Source: Comamonas koreensis (GTDB lineage: Bacteria > Pseudomonadota > Gammaproteobacteria > Burkholderiales > Burkholderiaceae_C). Taken from it: a stretch of 64,000 nt of DNA. Every line of letters starts with the position of its first letter. Position 1 is the first letter of the stretch. The position numbers and the translations under genes are program-made. The stretch spans positions 3,534,001 through 3,598,000 of the forward strand of contig NZ_CP043575.1 of NCBI RefSeq assembly GCF_014076495.1, given 5' to 3'. The notes under the pieces are model-generated. The model made no database searches and was not told where the DNA came from. It was given only the letters and a program-made list of their open reading frames with translations. Below, in pieces: positions 53,159 through 61,604 of the stretch.

Positions 53159-54538
53159 ATGCGGGAGATGTTGACGCGCCTGCTGGCAGGCCGCGATATG
53201 CGGGTGCTGGCCAAACATGCGGGCACGGTGTTTGTCGGCCAGATCGCCGTGATGGGCTTTGGCGTGGTCGACACCATCGTTGCCGGCCGCCATGCCGAGG
53301 CGTCTTTGGCCGCGCTGTCGGTGGGCTCGGCCATCTTTGTGACGGTCTATGTCTCTTTGATGGGCCTTTTGCAGGCACTGATGCCGATCTGGTCGGAGAT
53401 GCACGGCGCGCGCCGCCACGGCGACATTGGCGCATCGCTGCGCCAGTCTCTCTACATCTGCCTGGCCGCCACCTTGCTGGGCTGGGCCGTGCTGTTCAAT
53501 CCCGCGCCCATCCTGCGCTGGACCGAGGTGCCGCAGGAGTTGCAGTCGCTGGTCAAAAGCTACCTGGCCATCATCGGCTGGAGCCTGCCTGCCGCGCTGC
53601 TGTTCCGCATTTTCAGCACCTTGAGCCAGTCGCTGGGCAAACCCAAGATGGTCACCTGGCTGCAGGCCATGTCCCTGCTCGTCAAGCTGCCGCTGTCCAT
53701 CTGGTTCACCTTTGGCGGCCTGGGCCTGGCACCGATGGGCGTGCTGGGCTGCGCCTGGGCCACGTTCTTGGTCAATTTCCTGCTCTGCGGCCTGGGCTGG
53801 TGGCTGCTGCGCAGCCAGTCCGTCTATGCGCCTGCCGATATCTGGCGCCCACTGGAGCGCCCGCACTGGCCCACCTTGGCGCAGTTTGCGCAGCTGGGCG
53901 TGCCGGCCAGCCTGTCGATCCTGGTCGAGATCACCTCGTTCACGCTGATGGCGCTCTACGTGGCACGCATGGGCACGGCTTCGTCGGCCGCGCACCAGAT
54001 TGCGGCCAATGTCACGGCGCTGATGTACATGGTGCCGCTGTCACTCGCCATTGCGACCAGCGCGCGCGCCAGCTATTGGCGGGGTGCGGGCGATGAGGCG
54101 CGGGCGCGCCAGGTGGTGTTTCTGGGCCTGTTTGCCGCGATGGGCTTGGCCACCACACTGGCGCTGCTGGTCTGGCTCGCCAAGGGCTGGATTGTGCCCA
54201 TCTACACCGCAACGCCCGAGGTCGCGGCCATCGCGCTGGGCCTGCTGGGCTGGGTCAGCCTCTACCACCTGGCCGATGCCAGCCAGACCGTGTCCATCTT
54301 TGTGCTGCGCAGCTACCGCATCACCGTGATGCCCTTGCTGGTGTACTGCAGCCTGCTCTGGGGCGTGGGCCTGTGGGGTGGATTTCAGCTGGCCTACCAC
54401 GGCATCGCCGGCCGCCCGGCGATGGACTCCCCCATCGCTTTTTGGATGTGTGCGGCCTATGCGCTGGTACTGGCAGCGGCCTGCTTTTTGGTCTTGCTGC
54501 AGCGCGTCACCAAAAACGCGGTGCGGCAAAGCGCCTAA
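53159..54538 (+). CDS. MATE-family efflux transporter
   Basis: A 459-residue membrane protein with 12 hydrophobic helices in two bundles, as in NorM-type multidrug exporters driven by Na+ or H+. The first bundle begins HAGTVFVGQIAVMGFGVVDTIVAGRH and the second ASLSILVEITSFTLMALYVARMG, the two related halves expected of MATE proteins. The ATG at 53159 has GAAGG six bases upstream and is eight bases after the glycosyltransferase stop. Its stop overlaps the convergent phoR stop by four bases (54535-54538), leaving no room for a terminator. Confidence 0.93.
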   Translation: MREMLTRLLAGRDMRVLAKHAGTVFVGQIAVMGFGVVDTIVAGRHAEASLAALSVGSAIFVTVYVSLMGLLQALMPIWSEMHGARRHGDIGASLRQSLYICLAATLLGWAVLFNPAPILRWTEVPQELQSLVKSYLAIIGWSLPAALLFRIFSTLSQSLGKPKMVTWLQAMSLLVKLPLSIWFTFGGLGLAPMGVLGCAWATFLVNFLLCGLGWWLLRSQSVYAPADIWRPLERPHWPTLAQFAQLGVPASLSILVEITSFTLMALYVARMGTASSAAHQIAANVTALMYMVPLSLAIATSARASYWRGAGDEARARQVVFLGLFAAMGLATTLALLVWLAKGWIVPIYTATPEVAAIALGLLGWVSLYHLADASQTVSIFVLRSYRITVMPLLVYCSLLWGVGLWGGFQLAYHGIAGRPAMDSPIAFWMCAAYALVLAAACFLVLLQRVTKNAVRQSA

Positions 54539-55884
54539 ACGAGCTCCTCGGTCAGCTGCTTGCGCACGCGCGATGGTGGAAACACCACGCTGAACTCCGA
54601 CCCCTTGCCGATCGTGCTGCGAATCTGCAGCTGCGCGCCGTGGCGCTGCAGCACATGCTTGACGATAGCCAGGCCCAGGCCCGTGCCGCCGGTATCGCGC
54701 GAGCGGCTGCGGTCGAGGCGGTAGAAACGTTCGGTCAGGCGCGGGATATGCTCGGGCGCAATGCCCGGGCCGGTGTCGGTCACACTGACCCGCCCCGAGC
54801 CATCGGGCTGGCGCGTGAACTGCACACGGATTTCGCCGCCCGCCGGCGTGTAGCGCACGGCGTTGTTGACCAGGTTGGACAGCGCGCTTTGCAGCTCATT
54901 GCCGGCACCGGCGAGCTCGTAGTGGCCGGCATCGGCATCTTCTTGCGGAAAGAACAGCTGCAAGGGCTTGTCGCCATCCTTGGCGATCATGCGTGCCAGG
55001 CCATGCGCATCTTCTTCGCAGCGCTTGAGCAGGCTGCCCACACTGACCCATTCGTTGAGGCTGGGCGGCGGGTTGCCCTCCAGGCGCGACAAGGTCAGCA
55101 GATCGACCACCAGCCCCTGCATGCGGTGGGCCTGGTTGGACATCAGCGCCAAGTACTGGGTGCGCTCCTCTGCGCTCAGCGGCAGGGTCTGCAGCGTTTC
55201 AATGAAGCCGGTCAGCACCGTCAGCGGCGTGCGGATCTCGTGCGAGACGTTGGCCACAAAGTCGCGCCGCATCGCATCGGCCAGCTCCAGCGAGGTGACA
55301 TCGCGCGAGAGCAGCAGCTTGCGGTTGCCGCCATAGGGGAACATCTGCACCGACATGCGCATCGGGCTGGCCGCGCGCATTACCGGGCTGACCATCACCA
55401 CATCCTTGCTGAAGTTGTTGGCGTTGAAATAGCCGATGAACTCCGGCGCGCGCACCAGGTTGGTGATGACCTGCATATGGTCGCGCTCGAGGTTGAAGCC
55501 GAAGTGGTCGCACGCGGTCTGGTTGCACCACTCGATATGGCTGTGCTCGTCGAGCAGCACCACGCCATTGGGCGAGGCCTGGATGGCCGTCAGCACCTGG
55601 TGCAGCCGGTCATCGGACTGCGCCTCGTTCTTTTGCAGCTGGCGCACCAGGCGCCGCGCCCGGTCGGCCGCCTCGCCCCACATGCCCATCAGCTGCGGGG
55701 CGCTGTCCGCGTCGCCATGCCGCAGCCAGCCCACCACCTTGTTGCCGCGCCACACATCCACCACAAACCAGCACCAGGCGCCTAAGATGGCCGCCAACAG
55801 TGCGCCGGGCAACTGCCCCAGCCACCAGCCCAGGGCCGCGCCCAGGGCCTGAAAAAACAAAAAACTGACAATGCGAAACAGCAT
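54535..55884 (-). CDS. phoR: Phosphate regulon sensor histidine kinase PhoR
   Basis: A 449-residue membrane kinase. Two helices near the N-terminus (residues 1-45) are followed by a PAS domain (about 95-200) and the kinase core, with the phosphorylated H215 in FVANVSHEIRTPL. ATP-binding boxes NLVNNAVRYTP, DTGPGI and GGTGLGL are intact. With Pst and PhoU it senses phosphate supply and phosphorylates PhoB. It is the last gene of pstSCAB-phoU-phoB-phoR. A terminator-like hairpin separates it from phoB, so it is probably expressed at a lower level than phoB. Confidence 0.96.
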   Translation of the reverse strand: MLFRIVSFLFFQALGAALGWWLGQLPGALLAAILGAWCWFVVDVWRGNKVVGWLRHGDADSAPQLMGMWGEAADRARRLVRQLQKNEAQSDDRLHQVLTAIQASPNGVVLLDEHSHIEWCNQTACDHFGFNLERDHMQVITNLVRAPEFIGYFNANNFSKDVVMVSPVMRAASPMRMSVQMFPYGGNRKLLLSRDVTSLELADAMRRDFVANVSHEIRTPLTVLTGFIETLQTLPLSAEERTQYLALMSNQAHRMQGLVVDLLTLSRLEGNPPPSLNEWVSVGSLLKRCEEDAHGLARMIAKDGDKPLQLFFPQEDADAGHYELAGAGNELQSALSNLVNNAVRYTPAGGEIRVQFTRQPDGSGRVSVTDTGPGIAPEHIPRLTERFYRLDRSRSRDTGGTGLGLAIVKHVLQRHGAQLQIRSTIGKGSEFSVVFPPSRVRKQLTEELV

Positions 55885-55904
55885 GCAGGCCTAACGCTCA
55901 AAAA

Positions 55905-55940
55905 CAAAAAAAGCTGCGACCAGCGCAGCCTACAAAAAAG
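55905..55940 (-). terminator. Terminator-like hairpin between phoB and phoR
   Basis: Read leftward, GGCTGCG and CGCAGC form a six-base stem with loop CTGGT, followed by a long T-run; A-rich sequence on the other side gives the mirror structure. It lies in the 107-base phoB-phoR gap and could act as an attenuator lowering phoR relative to phoB. Confidence 0.65.
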
Positions 55941-55991
55941 AGCAAGCTGCCCGAATGCGGAAGTATCCCCGCATCACAGGCAGGCTGCAAG

Positions 55992-56699
55992 CTAAGCGCG
56001 CTGCAGCGCCTGGGGCTGGCCGGTGATGCGGTAGCCGGCCCCACGTACGGTCTCCACCATCACATTGGCAGCGCCCAAGGCCTCGCGCAGACGCTTGACA
56101 TGGACGTCCACGGTGCGCTCCTCGATGAACACATGGTCGCCCCAGACCTTGTCGAGCAGCTGCGAGCGCGAGTGCACACGCTCGGCATGCTTCATCAAAA
56201 AGTGCAGCAGCTTGAACTCGGTGGGGCCGAGCTTGAGCAGCTCACCCTGGAACGTGACACGGTGCGTGGCCGCGTCCAGCACCAGCTCACCAATCGTCAC
56301 ACTGTCGTTGACCTGCTCGGGAATGCGCCGGCGCAGCACCGCACGGATGCGGGCCAGCAATTCCTGCGTGGAAAAAGGCTTGGTGATGTAGTCATCGGCA
56401 CCGGCATCGAGCCCGGCGATCTTGTCAGGCTCGTCGCCGCGGGCGGTCAGCATGATGATGGGAATGCCCTTGACGCGGGCATCCGCACGCCATTTGCGCG
56501 CAAGCGACAGGCCGCTTTGGCCCGGCAGCATCCAGTCCAGCAAGATCACATCGGGCAGCACCGCGTCCAATTCGCGCTGTGCGGCATCACCATCCTCTGC
56601 CCAGATCGGCAGGCAGCCGTTGTGTCGCAGGTTTACCGCGATCAGCTCGGCAATCGCGGGCTCGTCTTCGACAATGAGTACGCGTGGCAGTTTTTTCAT
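55992..56699 (-). CDS. phoB: Phosphate regulon response regulator PhoB
   Basis: A 235-residue OmpR-type response regulator. The receiver domain holds the phosphorylated D55 in VILLDWMLPG, with VEDEP at the start and the switch lysine in YITKPFS. The C-terminal winged helix (RTVDVHVKRLREALG) binds Pho boxes and recruits sigma-70. The gene lies ten bases after phoU, so the operon is tight up to this point. Its own targets in this window are the Pho boxes at 61302-61335 and possibly 61393-61426. Confidence 0.97.
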   Translation of the reverse strand: MKKLPRVLIVEDEPAIAELIAVNLRHNGCLPIWAEDGDAAQRELDAVLPDVILLDWMLPGQSGLSLARKWRADARVKGIPIIMLTARGDEPDKIAGLDAGADDYITKPFSTQELLARIRAVLRRRIPEQVNDSVTIGELVLDAATHRVTFQGELLKLGPTEFKLLHFLMKHAERVHSRSQLLDKVWGDHVFIEERTVDVHVKRLREALGAANVMVETVRGAGYRITGQPQALQRA

Positions 56700-56709
56700 A
56701 ACTCAGACT

Positions 56710-57411
56710 CTACAAAACACTCGATTCGATTTCTTGCATGGTGGTGTGGCGCACATCGATACCCTTGACCAGGTAAATGATGAGCTCGGCAACGTTTTTC
56801 GAGTGGTCACCGATGCGCTCGATCGCCTTGGCCAGGAACAGCAGGTCCAGGCTCGGGGAGATCTTGCGCGGATCTTCCATCATGTAGGTGATGAGCTTGC
56901 GCACAAAACCGTCGAACTCGGCATCGATCAGGTCGTCTTCCTTGAGGATCGACACGGCCGCCGTGGTGTCCAGGCGGGCAAAGGCGTCCAAGGTCTTGCG
57001 CAGCAGGCCCGAGGCGAGCTCGGCAGCCACACGCAGGTCCGACGTGGGCAGCGAGCGGGCGGCGCCGCTGTCGATGATGGAGCCGACCATGCGGGCCATC
57101 TTGTGCGCCTCGTCACCCATGCGCTCCAGATTGGCCGTGGCCTTGGAGAACGCGATCAGCAGGCGCAGATCACGGGCCGTGGGCTGGCGGCGCGCAATGA
57201 TGGTCGAGAGTTCGTAGTCGATGTCCACTTCCAGCTGGTTGACGCGCTTTTCCTGCTCTTCGACCCTGGCGACGGCCTCGGTGCTGAACTGCGACAGCGC
57301 GTAGATGGCCTGCTGGATCTGGGATTCGACCAGGCCGCCCAACTCCATCACCCGGGAGGAGATGCTGTTGAGTTCGCTGTCGAACTGTGATGAGAGATGT
57401 TTTTCCGTCAT
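56710..57411 (-). CDS. phoU: Phosphate signalling protein PhoU
   Basis: A 233-residue cytoplasmic protein of two three-helix bundles that links PstB to PhoR and keeps the regulon off when phosphate is ample. Metal-binding helix motifs of the form DEAHKMARM and DHSKNVAE are present, one per half, as in known PhoU structures. The start at 57411 (MTEKHLSS) matches the family; an in-frame start at 57528 would overlap pstB. It lies 43 bases after pstB and ten before phoB. Confidence 0.96.
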   Translation of the reverse strand: MTEKHLSSQFDSELNSISSRVMELGGLVESQIQQAIYALSQFSTEAVARVEEQEKRVNQLEVDIDYELSTIIARRQPTARDLRLLIAFSKATANLERMGDEAHKMARMVGSIIDSGAARSLPTSDLRVAAELASGLLRKTLDAFARLDTTAAVSILKEDDLIDAEFDGFVRKLITYMMEDPRKISPSLDLLFLAKAIERIGDHSKNVAELIIYLVKGIDVRHTTMQEIESSVL

Positions 57412-57454
57412 ATCAGGCTCTTTTCGTTGTAGTGGAGGGCGTGACCGCGCGGGC

Positions 57455-58246
57455 TTAGCCGAAACGACCGGTAATGTAGTCTTCGGTCTCTTTGCGCTGG
57501 GGCTTGAAGAACATCTGCTCAGTGGCACCGAACTCCATCAGGCTGCCCAGGTACATGTAGGCGGTGAAATCGCTGCAGCGCGCGGCCTGCTGCATGTTGT
57601 GGGTCACGATCACCACGGTGTAGTCGTCTTTCAGCTCAGCGATCAGCTCTTCGATCTTGGCCGTGGAGATGGGGTCCAGCGCCGAGCAAGGCTCGTCGAG
57701 CAGCAGCACTTCGGGCTTGATCGCGATACCGCGGGCAATGCACAGGCGCTGCTGCTGACCACCGGACAGGCCCGAGCCGCTTTGGCCCAGCTTGTCCTTG
57801 ACTTCGGTCCACAGCGCGGCCTTGCGCAGCGCCCATTCCACGCGCTCTTCCATGTCGCTCTTGCTCAGGTCCTCGAACAGCTTCACACCAAAGGCGATGT
57901 TGTCGTAGATGGACATCGGGAACGGCGTGGGCTTTTGGAAGACCATGCCAACCTTGGCGCGGATCAGGGCCACATCCTGCTTGCTGGTCAGCAGGTTTTC
58001 ACCATCCAGAACAATATGGCCTTCGGCGCGCTGCTCGGGATAGAGCTCGTACATGCGGTTGAAGGTGCGCAGCAAGGTGGACTTGCCGCAGCCCGAGGGA
58101 CCGATGAAGGCCGTGACCTTGTTTTCCGGTATTTCCAGGTTGATGTTCTTGAGCGCGTGGAACTTGCCGTAGTAGAAGTTCAGGTCGCGCACCGAGATCT
58201 TGGAGTTCAGTGCACTGGCGTTAGCCGCATTGGTTTTTGTCAACAT
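57455..58246 (-). CDS. pstB: Phosphate ABC transporter ATP-binding protein PstB
   Basis: A 263-residue ATPase that powers phosphate import and forms the cytoplasmic partner of PhoU. Walker A is GPSGCGKST at residues 49-57, the signature is [10 protein letters not shown], and Walker B is [13 protein letters not shown]. The loop [15 protein letters not shown] is diagnostic of PstB. I use the ATG at 58246; a longer frame to 58294 would run into pstA. It is 19 bases after pstA. Confidence 0.98.
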   Translation of the reverse strand: MLTKTNAANASALNSKISVRDLNFYYGKFHALKNINLEIPENKVTAFIGPSGCGKSTLLRTFNRMYELYPEQRAEGHIVLDGENLLTSKQDVALIRAKVGMVFQKPTPFPMSIYDNIAFGVKLFEDLSKSDMEERVEWALRKAALWTEVKDKLGQSGSGLSGGQQQRLCIARGIAIKPEVLLLDEPCSALDPISTAKIEELIAELKDDYTVVIVTHNMQQAARCSDFTAYMYLGSLMEFGATEQMFFKPQRKETEDYITGRFG

Positions 58247-58265
58247 AGGGTTCACCTGTGAATAC

Positions 58266-59147
58266 TTATTTTTGGCGCGCCATGCTGCGCGCAAGAATGT
58301 TCAGACCCAGCACGGCCAGCGTGATCAGGAAGACACCTGCCCAGGCCAGTTGCTGCCAGTTTTCATAAGGGCTCATCGCAAACTTGAAGATGGTGACCGG
58401 CAGGCTCGCCATCGGCTTGGACAAGTCGGTGTTCCAGAACTGGTTGTTCAGTGCGGTGAACAGCAGCGGAGCGGTTTCGCCAGCGATACGGGCCACGGCC
58501 AGCAGCACACCGGTGATGACACCGGCACGGGCGGCACGCAAGGTCACCATGCTGATCACCTTCCACTTGGGCGTGCCCAGTGCGTAGGCCGCTTCACGCA
58601 GGCTCGAAGGCACCAGGATCAGCATGTTCTCGGTGGTACGGATGACCACCGGAATCACGATCAGCGCCAGCGCAACCACACCGGCATAGCCCGAGAAGCT
58701 CTTGAAGCGGATCACGATCATCGAGTAGACGAACAGACCGATCACGATCGACGGAGCCGACAGCAGAATGTCGTTGACAAAGCGGGTCACCGATGCGAGC
58801 CAGCCGGTCTTGTTGTACTCGGCCAGGTAGATACCGGCCATCACACCGATGGGCGTGCCCACGAAGGTGGCCAGGGTCACCATCACCAGCGAGCCCCAGA
58901 TGGCGTTGGCGATACCGCCAATTTCATTGGGAGCCGGGGTCATCTGGGTGACCAGGGCCACACTCAGACCGCCCACGCCCAGGCGCAGGGTTTCCCACAG
59001 AATCCAGATCAGCCAGAACACGCCAAAGGCCATGGCTGCGAGGGACAGGGCAATCGCGACCTGGTTGACGCGGTTGCGTGCTCGGTACTTGGCAGCGCGC
59101 TGGCTGGCCAGATCGGATGCCTGGATCAAGCTTTCTCCGGTGGTCAT
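58266..59147 (-). CDS. pstA: Phosphate ABC transporter permease PstA
   Basis: A 293-residue permease with six helices. The cytoplasmic EAA-type loop ([15 protein letters not shown]) contacts PstB, and [16 protein letters not shown] is the PstA hallmark that pairs with a similar block in PstC. The start overlaps the end of pstC by four bases (59144-59147), indicating coupled translation and equal stoichiometry. Confidence 0.97.
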   Translation of the reverse strand: MTTGESLIQASDLASQRAAKYRARNRVNQVAIALSLAAMAFGVFWLIWILWETLRLGVGGLSVALVTQMTPAPNEIGGIANAIWGSLVMVTLATFVGTPIGVMAGIYLAEYNKTGWLASVTRFVNDILLSAPSIVIGLFVYSMIVIRFKSFSGYAGVVALALIVIPVVIRTTENMLILVPSSLREAAYALGTPKWKVISMVTLRAARAGVITGVLLAVARIAGETAPLLFTALNNQFWNTDLSKPMASLPVTIFKFAMSPYENWQQLAWAGVFLITLAVLGLNILARSMARQK

Positions 59148-60181
59148 GAACGGGCTCCTTCATTCTTTTGCAGGCGGCTCAGCATAAATTTGGAGCAGGC
59201 CAGGACGATGAACGTGATGAAAAACAAGGCCAGACCCAGGTAGATCAGCGATGCCTGGTGCAGACCTTCGCCGGCTTCTGCGAACTCATTGGCCAGCGCC
59301 GAGGTGATGCTGTTGGCTGCTTCAAAGATGGACAGCGAGTTGAGCTGGTTCATGTTACCGATCACGAAGGTGACGGCCATGGTCTCGCCCAGTGCGCGGC
59401 CCAGGCCCAGCATCACGCCACCGAACACGCCGGTCTTGGTGTAGGGCAGCACGACTTTCCACATCACTTCCCAGGTGGTCGAGCCCAGGCCGTACGCCGA
59501 TTCCTTGAGAAGAGCGGGGGTGACTTCGAACACATCACGCATCACCGATGCGATGAAGGGGATGACCATGATGGCCAGGATCACGCCGGCCGAGAAAATA
59601 CCGATACCCACGGGTGGGCCGGAGAAGAAGGCTTCCATATAAGGAACGCCTTGGAACAGGGTCTGCAGCGGCTGCTGCACATAGGTGGCCAGCAAGGGGC
59701 CAAACACCATCAAGCCCCACATACCGTAGACGATGGAAGGCACGGCAGCGAGCAGTTCCACGGCGGTACCCAGCGGGCGCTTGAGCCAGACGGGGGAGAG
59801 TTCGGTGAGGAACAGCGCAATGCCAAAGCTCACGGGCACGGCGATCAGCATCGCGATGAACGAGGTGGCCAAGGTGCCATAGATCATCACCAGACCGCCG
59901 TAGCGGTTCTGGACGGGATCCCATTCGCTGTTGAAGAAAAATCCGATGCCGTATTCACGGATGGCAGGCCAGGCGCCGACGATCAGCGAGCCCATGATGG
60001 CCAACAGCAGGGCCAGCGTCAGCACCGCAGCGCCACGGGCGAGGAACGCAAAAAAGCCGTCAGCGACGGAGTTGGAGAGCCAAGGCTTGCGCGTTGGCGG
60101 TTGGCTGGATTGCATCTGCGCTTTGCCGGCGGCAACCGTTTTGTTTTGAACAGGAAAGGATGTCGACACGTTTGATTCCAT
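59144..60181 (-). CDS. pstC: Phosphate ABC transporter permease PstC
   Basis: A 345-residue permease, slightly longer than usual because of a hydrophilic N-terminal leader of about 40 residues (rich in Ser, Gln and Lys). The EAA-type loop [15 protein letters not shown] and the block [16 protein letters not shown] are the family markers. It forms the channel with PstA. It lies 46 bases after pstS. The ATG at 60181 is the first possible start; an internal ATG at about residue 23 (MQSSQPP) is an alternative. Confidence 0.96.
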   Translation of the reverse strand: MESNVSTSFPVQNKTVAAGKAQMQSSQPPTRKPWLSNSVADGFFAFLARGAAVLTLALLLAIMGSLIVGAWPAIREYGIGFFFNSEWDPVQNRYGGLVMIYGTLATSFIAMLIAVPVSFGIALFLTELSPVWLKRPLGTAVELLAAVPSIVYGMWGLMVFGPLLATYVQQPLQTLFQGVPYMEAFFSGPPVGIGIFSAGVILAIMVIPFIASVMRDVFEVTPALLKESAYGLGSTTWEVMWKVVLPYTKTGVFGGVMLGLGRALGETMAVTFVIGNMNQLNSLSIFEAANSITSALANEFAEAGEGLHQASLIYLGLALFFITFIVLACSKFMLSRLQKNEGARS

Positions 60182-60227
60182 TCAGTGTGGAAAAGGGCCG
60201 CTACCCGAGCGACCCATCATTTTCGAC

Positions 60228-61265
60228 TTACTTGGCGAACACAGCCTTGCCGCTGCCGTCCTTGATCTCGCCCCAGGACTTGTAGATGATGTCCTTGACG
60301 CTGGCTGGCATGGGCACATAGTCCAGGCCGTCAGCAGTGCCATCACCAGAGGTGTAAGCCCACTCGAAGAACTTCAGCGAGGTGGTGCCCTGGGCTGGCT
60401 TTTCCTGCAGCTTGCGCATCAGGATGAAGGTGGCCGAGGTGATAGGCCATGCATCCTTGCCAGGCTGGTTGTTCAGGATCTGGTAGAAGCTCTTGTTCCA
60501 GTCGGCACCGGCAGCAGCGGCCTTGAAGTTGGCGCTTTCCGGGCTGACAAAGTTGCCATCGGCGTTTTGCAGCTGGGCGAAGACCATCTTGTTTTGCTTG
60601 ACGTAGGCGTATTCCACGTAGCCGATGGAGTTGGGCAGGCGGCCCACATAGGCGGCCACGCCTTCGTTGCCCTTGCCACCGGCACCGGTAGGCCAGTTCA
60701 CGGCAGCGCCCTCACCCACTTTTTCCTTCCACTCGGTATTGACCTTGGAGAGGTAGTTGGTGAAGCCGAAGGTCGTGCCCGAGCCGTCAGCGCGGCGCAC
60801 CGGAGCGATGGTGGCATCTGGCAGCGCCACGCCGGGGTTCAGCTTGGTGATCGCTGGGTCATTCCACTTGGTGATCTTGCCCAGGTAGATGTCGCCCAGC
60901 ACTTGGCCGTTGAGCTTGAGTTGACCGGGGGTGATGCCCTTGATGTTGACCACGGGCACAATGCCGCCGATCACGGTGGGGAACTGCACCAGACCCTTTT
61001 GTGCCAGCTCTTCATCCTTCAAAGGCATGTCGGAGGCACCGAAGTCCACGGTCTTGGCATCGATTTGCTTGATGCCGGCGCTCGAACCCACCGATTGGTA
61101 GTTGATCTTGACGCCAGTGGCCTTGTTGTAGTCGGCAGCCCACTTGGAATACAGTGGAGCTGGGAAGCTTGCACCGGCACCCGTAGCCTCTTCGGCCTGC
61201 ACCTGGGCAAACGCACCGGCGGCAACCAGACCAGCAACCAGCACTCGAATCGCGGACACTTTCAT
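60228..61265 (-). CDS. pstS: Phosphate-binding protein PstS
   Basis: A 345-residue periplasmic phosphate-binding protein and first gene of the pho operon. The signal peptide ends FAQVQA. Phosphate-binding loops GAGASFPAPLY, SVGSSAGIKQ, DFGASDMPL and RRADGSGTTFGFTNYL are intact. AGGAG lies five bases before the ATG at 61265. The upstream frame to 61388 crosses the promoter and is not coding. Expression is expected to rise under phosphate limitation from the Pho box 40 bases upstream. Confidence 0.97.
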   Translation of the reverse strand: MKVSAIRVLVAGLVAAGAFAQVQAEEATGAGASFPAPLYSKWAADYNKATGVKINYQSVGSSAGIKQIDAKTVDFGASDMPLKDEELAQKGLVQFPTVIGGIVPVVNIKGITPGQLKLNGQVLGDIYLGKITKWNDPAITKLNPGVALPDATIAPVRRADGSGTTFGFTNYLSKVNTEWKEKVGEGAAVNWPTGAGGKGNEGVAAYVGRLPNSIGYVEYAYVKQNKMVFAQLQNADGNFVSPESANFKAAAAGADWNKSFYQILNNQPGKDAWPITSATFILMRKLQEKPAQGTTSLKFFEWAYTSGDGTADGLDYVPMPASVKDIIYKSWGEIKDGSGKAVFAK

Positions 61266-61301
61266 GAAAACTCCTGTTGGTGATGAAACGCAATGGAGTG
61301 A

Positions 61302-61335
61302 ACTGTAAAAAATGTATATGACACTGGCATGACAT
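61302..61335 (-). promoter_or_regulatory. Pho box and -10 of the pst operon
   Basis: Read leftward, ATGTCAT-GCCA-GTGTCAT (61335-61318) is a direct repeat with the 7+4+7 layout of the PhoB box, matching the CTGTCAT consensus in six of seven bases in each half. Ten bases further, TACAGT (61307-61302) is a suitable -10. This is the standard class of PhoB-activated promoter, 37 bases ahead of pstS. Confidence 0.88.
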
Positions 61336-61392
61336 TTTTCACCCCATTTGCCTCTGAAGGGGATCGATGTCACACAACAACAGCGCATAAGA

Positions 61393-61426
61393 TTGTCATA
61401 TTAGATTCACGGGAAAGACTTACTTT
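61393..61426 (+). promoter_or_regulatory. Possible second Pho box directed toward ppx
   Basis: TTGTCAT-ATTA-GATTCAC (61393-61410) has the 7+4+7 layout in the opposite direction. The first half matches the consensus in six of seven bases and the second in four of seven. Ten bases on, TACTTT could be a -10. If real, ppx would also be phosphate-regulated. Confidence 0.4.
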
Positions 61427-61475
61427 TAAGTTTTGTCAGCATGCCGCTGTATAGCGGACGTACACAGGAGACGAG

Positions 61476-61563
61476 GGATCCTGTGCAAAGCCCTCGCCAA
61501 GCGGAAGAACGCGGACAGTCTAAGACCGCGCACAGCCCACGGCAGGGAGCTTTGCACAGGGTG
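61476..61563 (-). repeat. Dispersed inverted-repeat element, copy D
   Basis: An 88-base copy in reverse orientation relative to copies A and B. Its reverse complement reads ACCCTGTGCAAAGCTCCC, then TGCCGTGG, a GCGG...CCGC core and CTTGGCGAGGGCTTTGCACAGGATCC. It lies between the pst/ppx promoter region and ppx and would fold into a long hairpin in a ppx message. Confidence 0.78.
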
Positions 61564-61604
61564 CTCAGGTGCTATGCTGCCTGCCTAGACTGCAGAACCG
61601 ATAG

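Noticed and set aside
61318..61410. A tandem pair of Pho boxes in one orientation upstream of pstS
   Set aside because: Only the box at 61318-61335 has two good half-sites facing pstS. The TGTCAC near 61370 has no partner at the right spacing.
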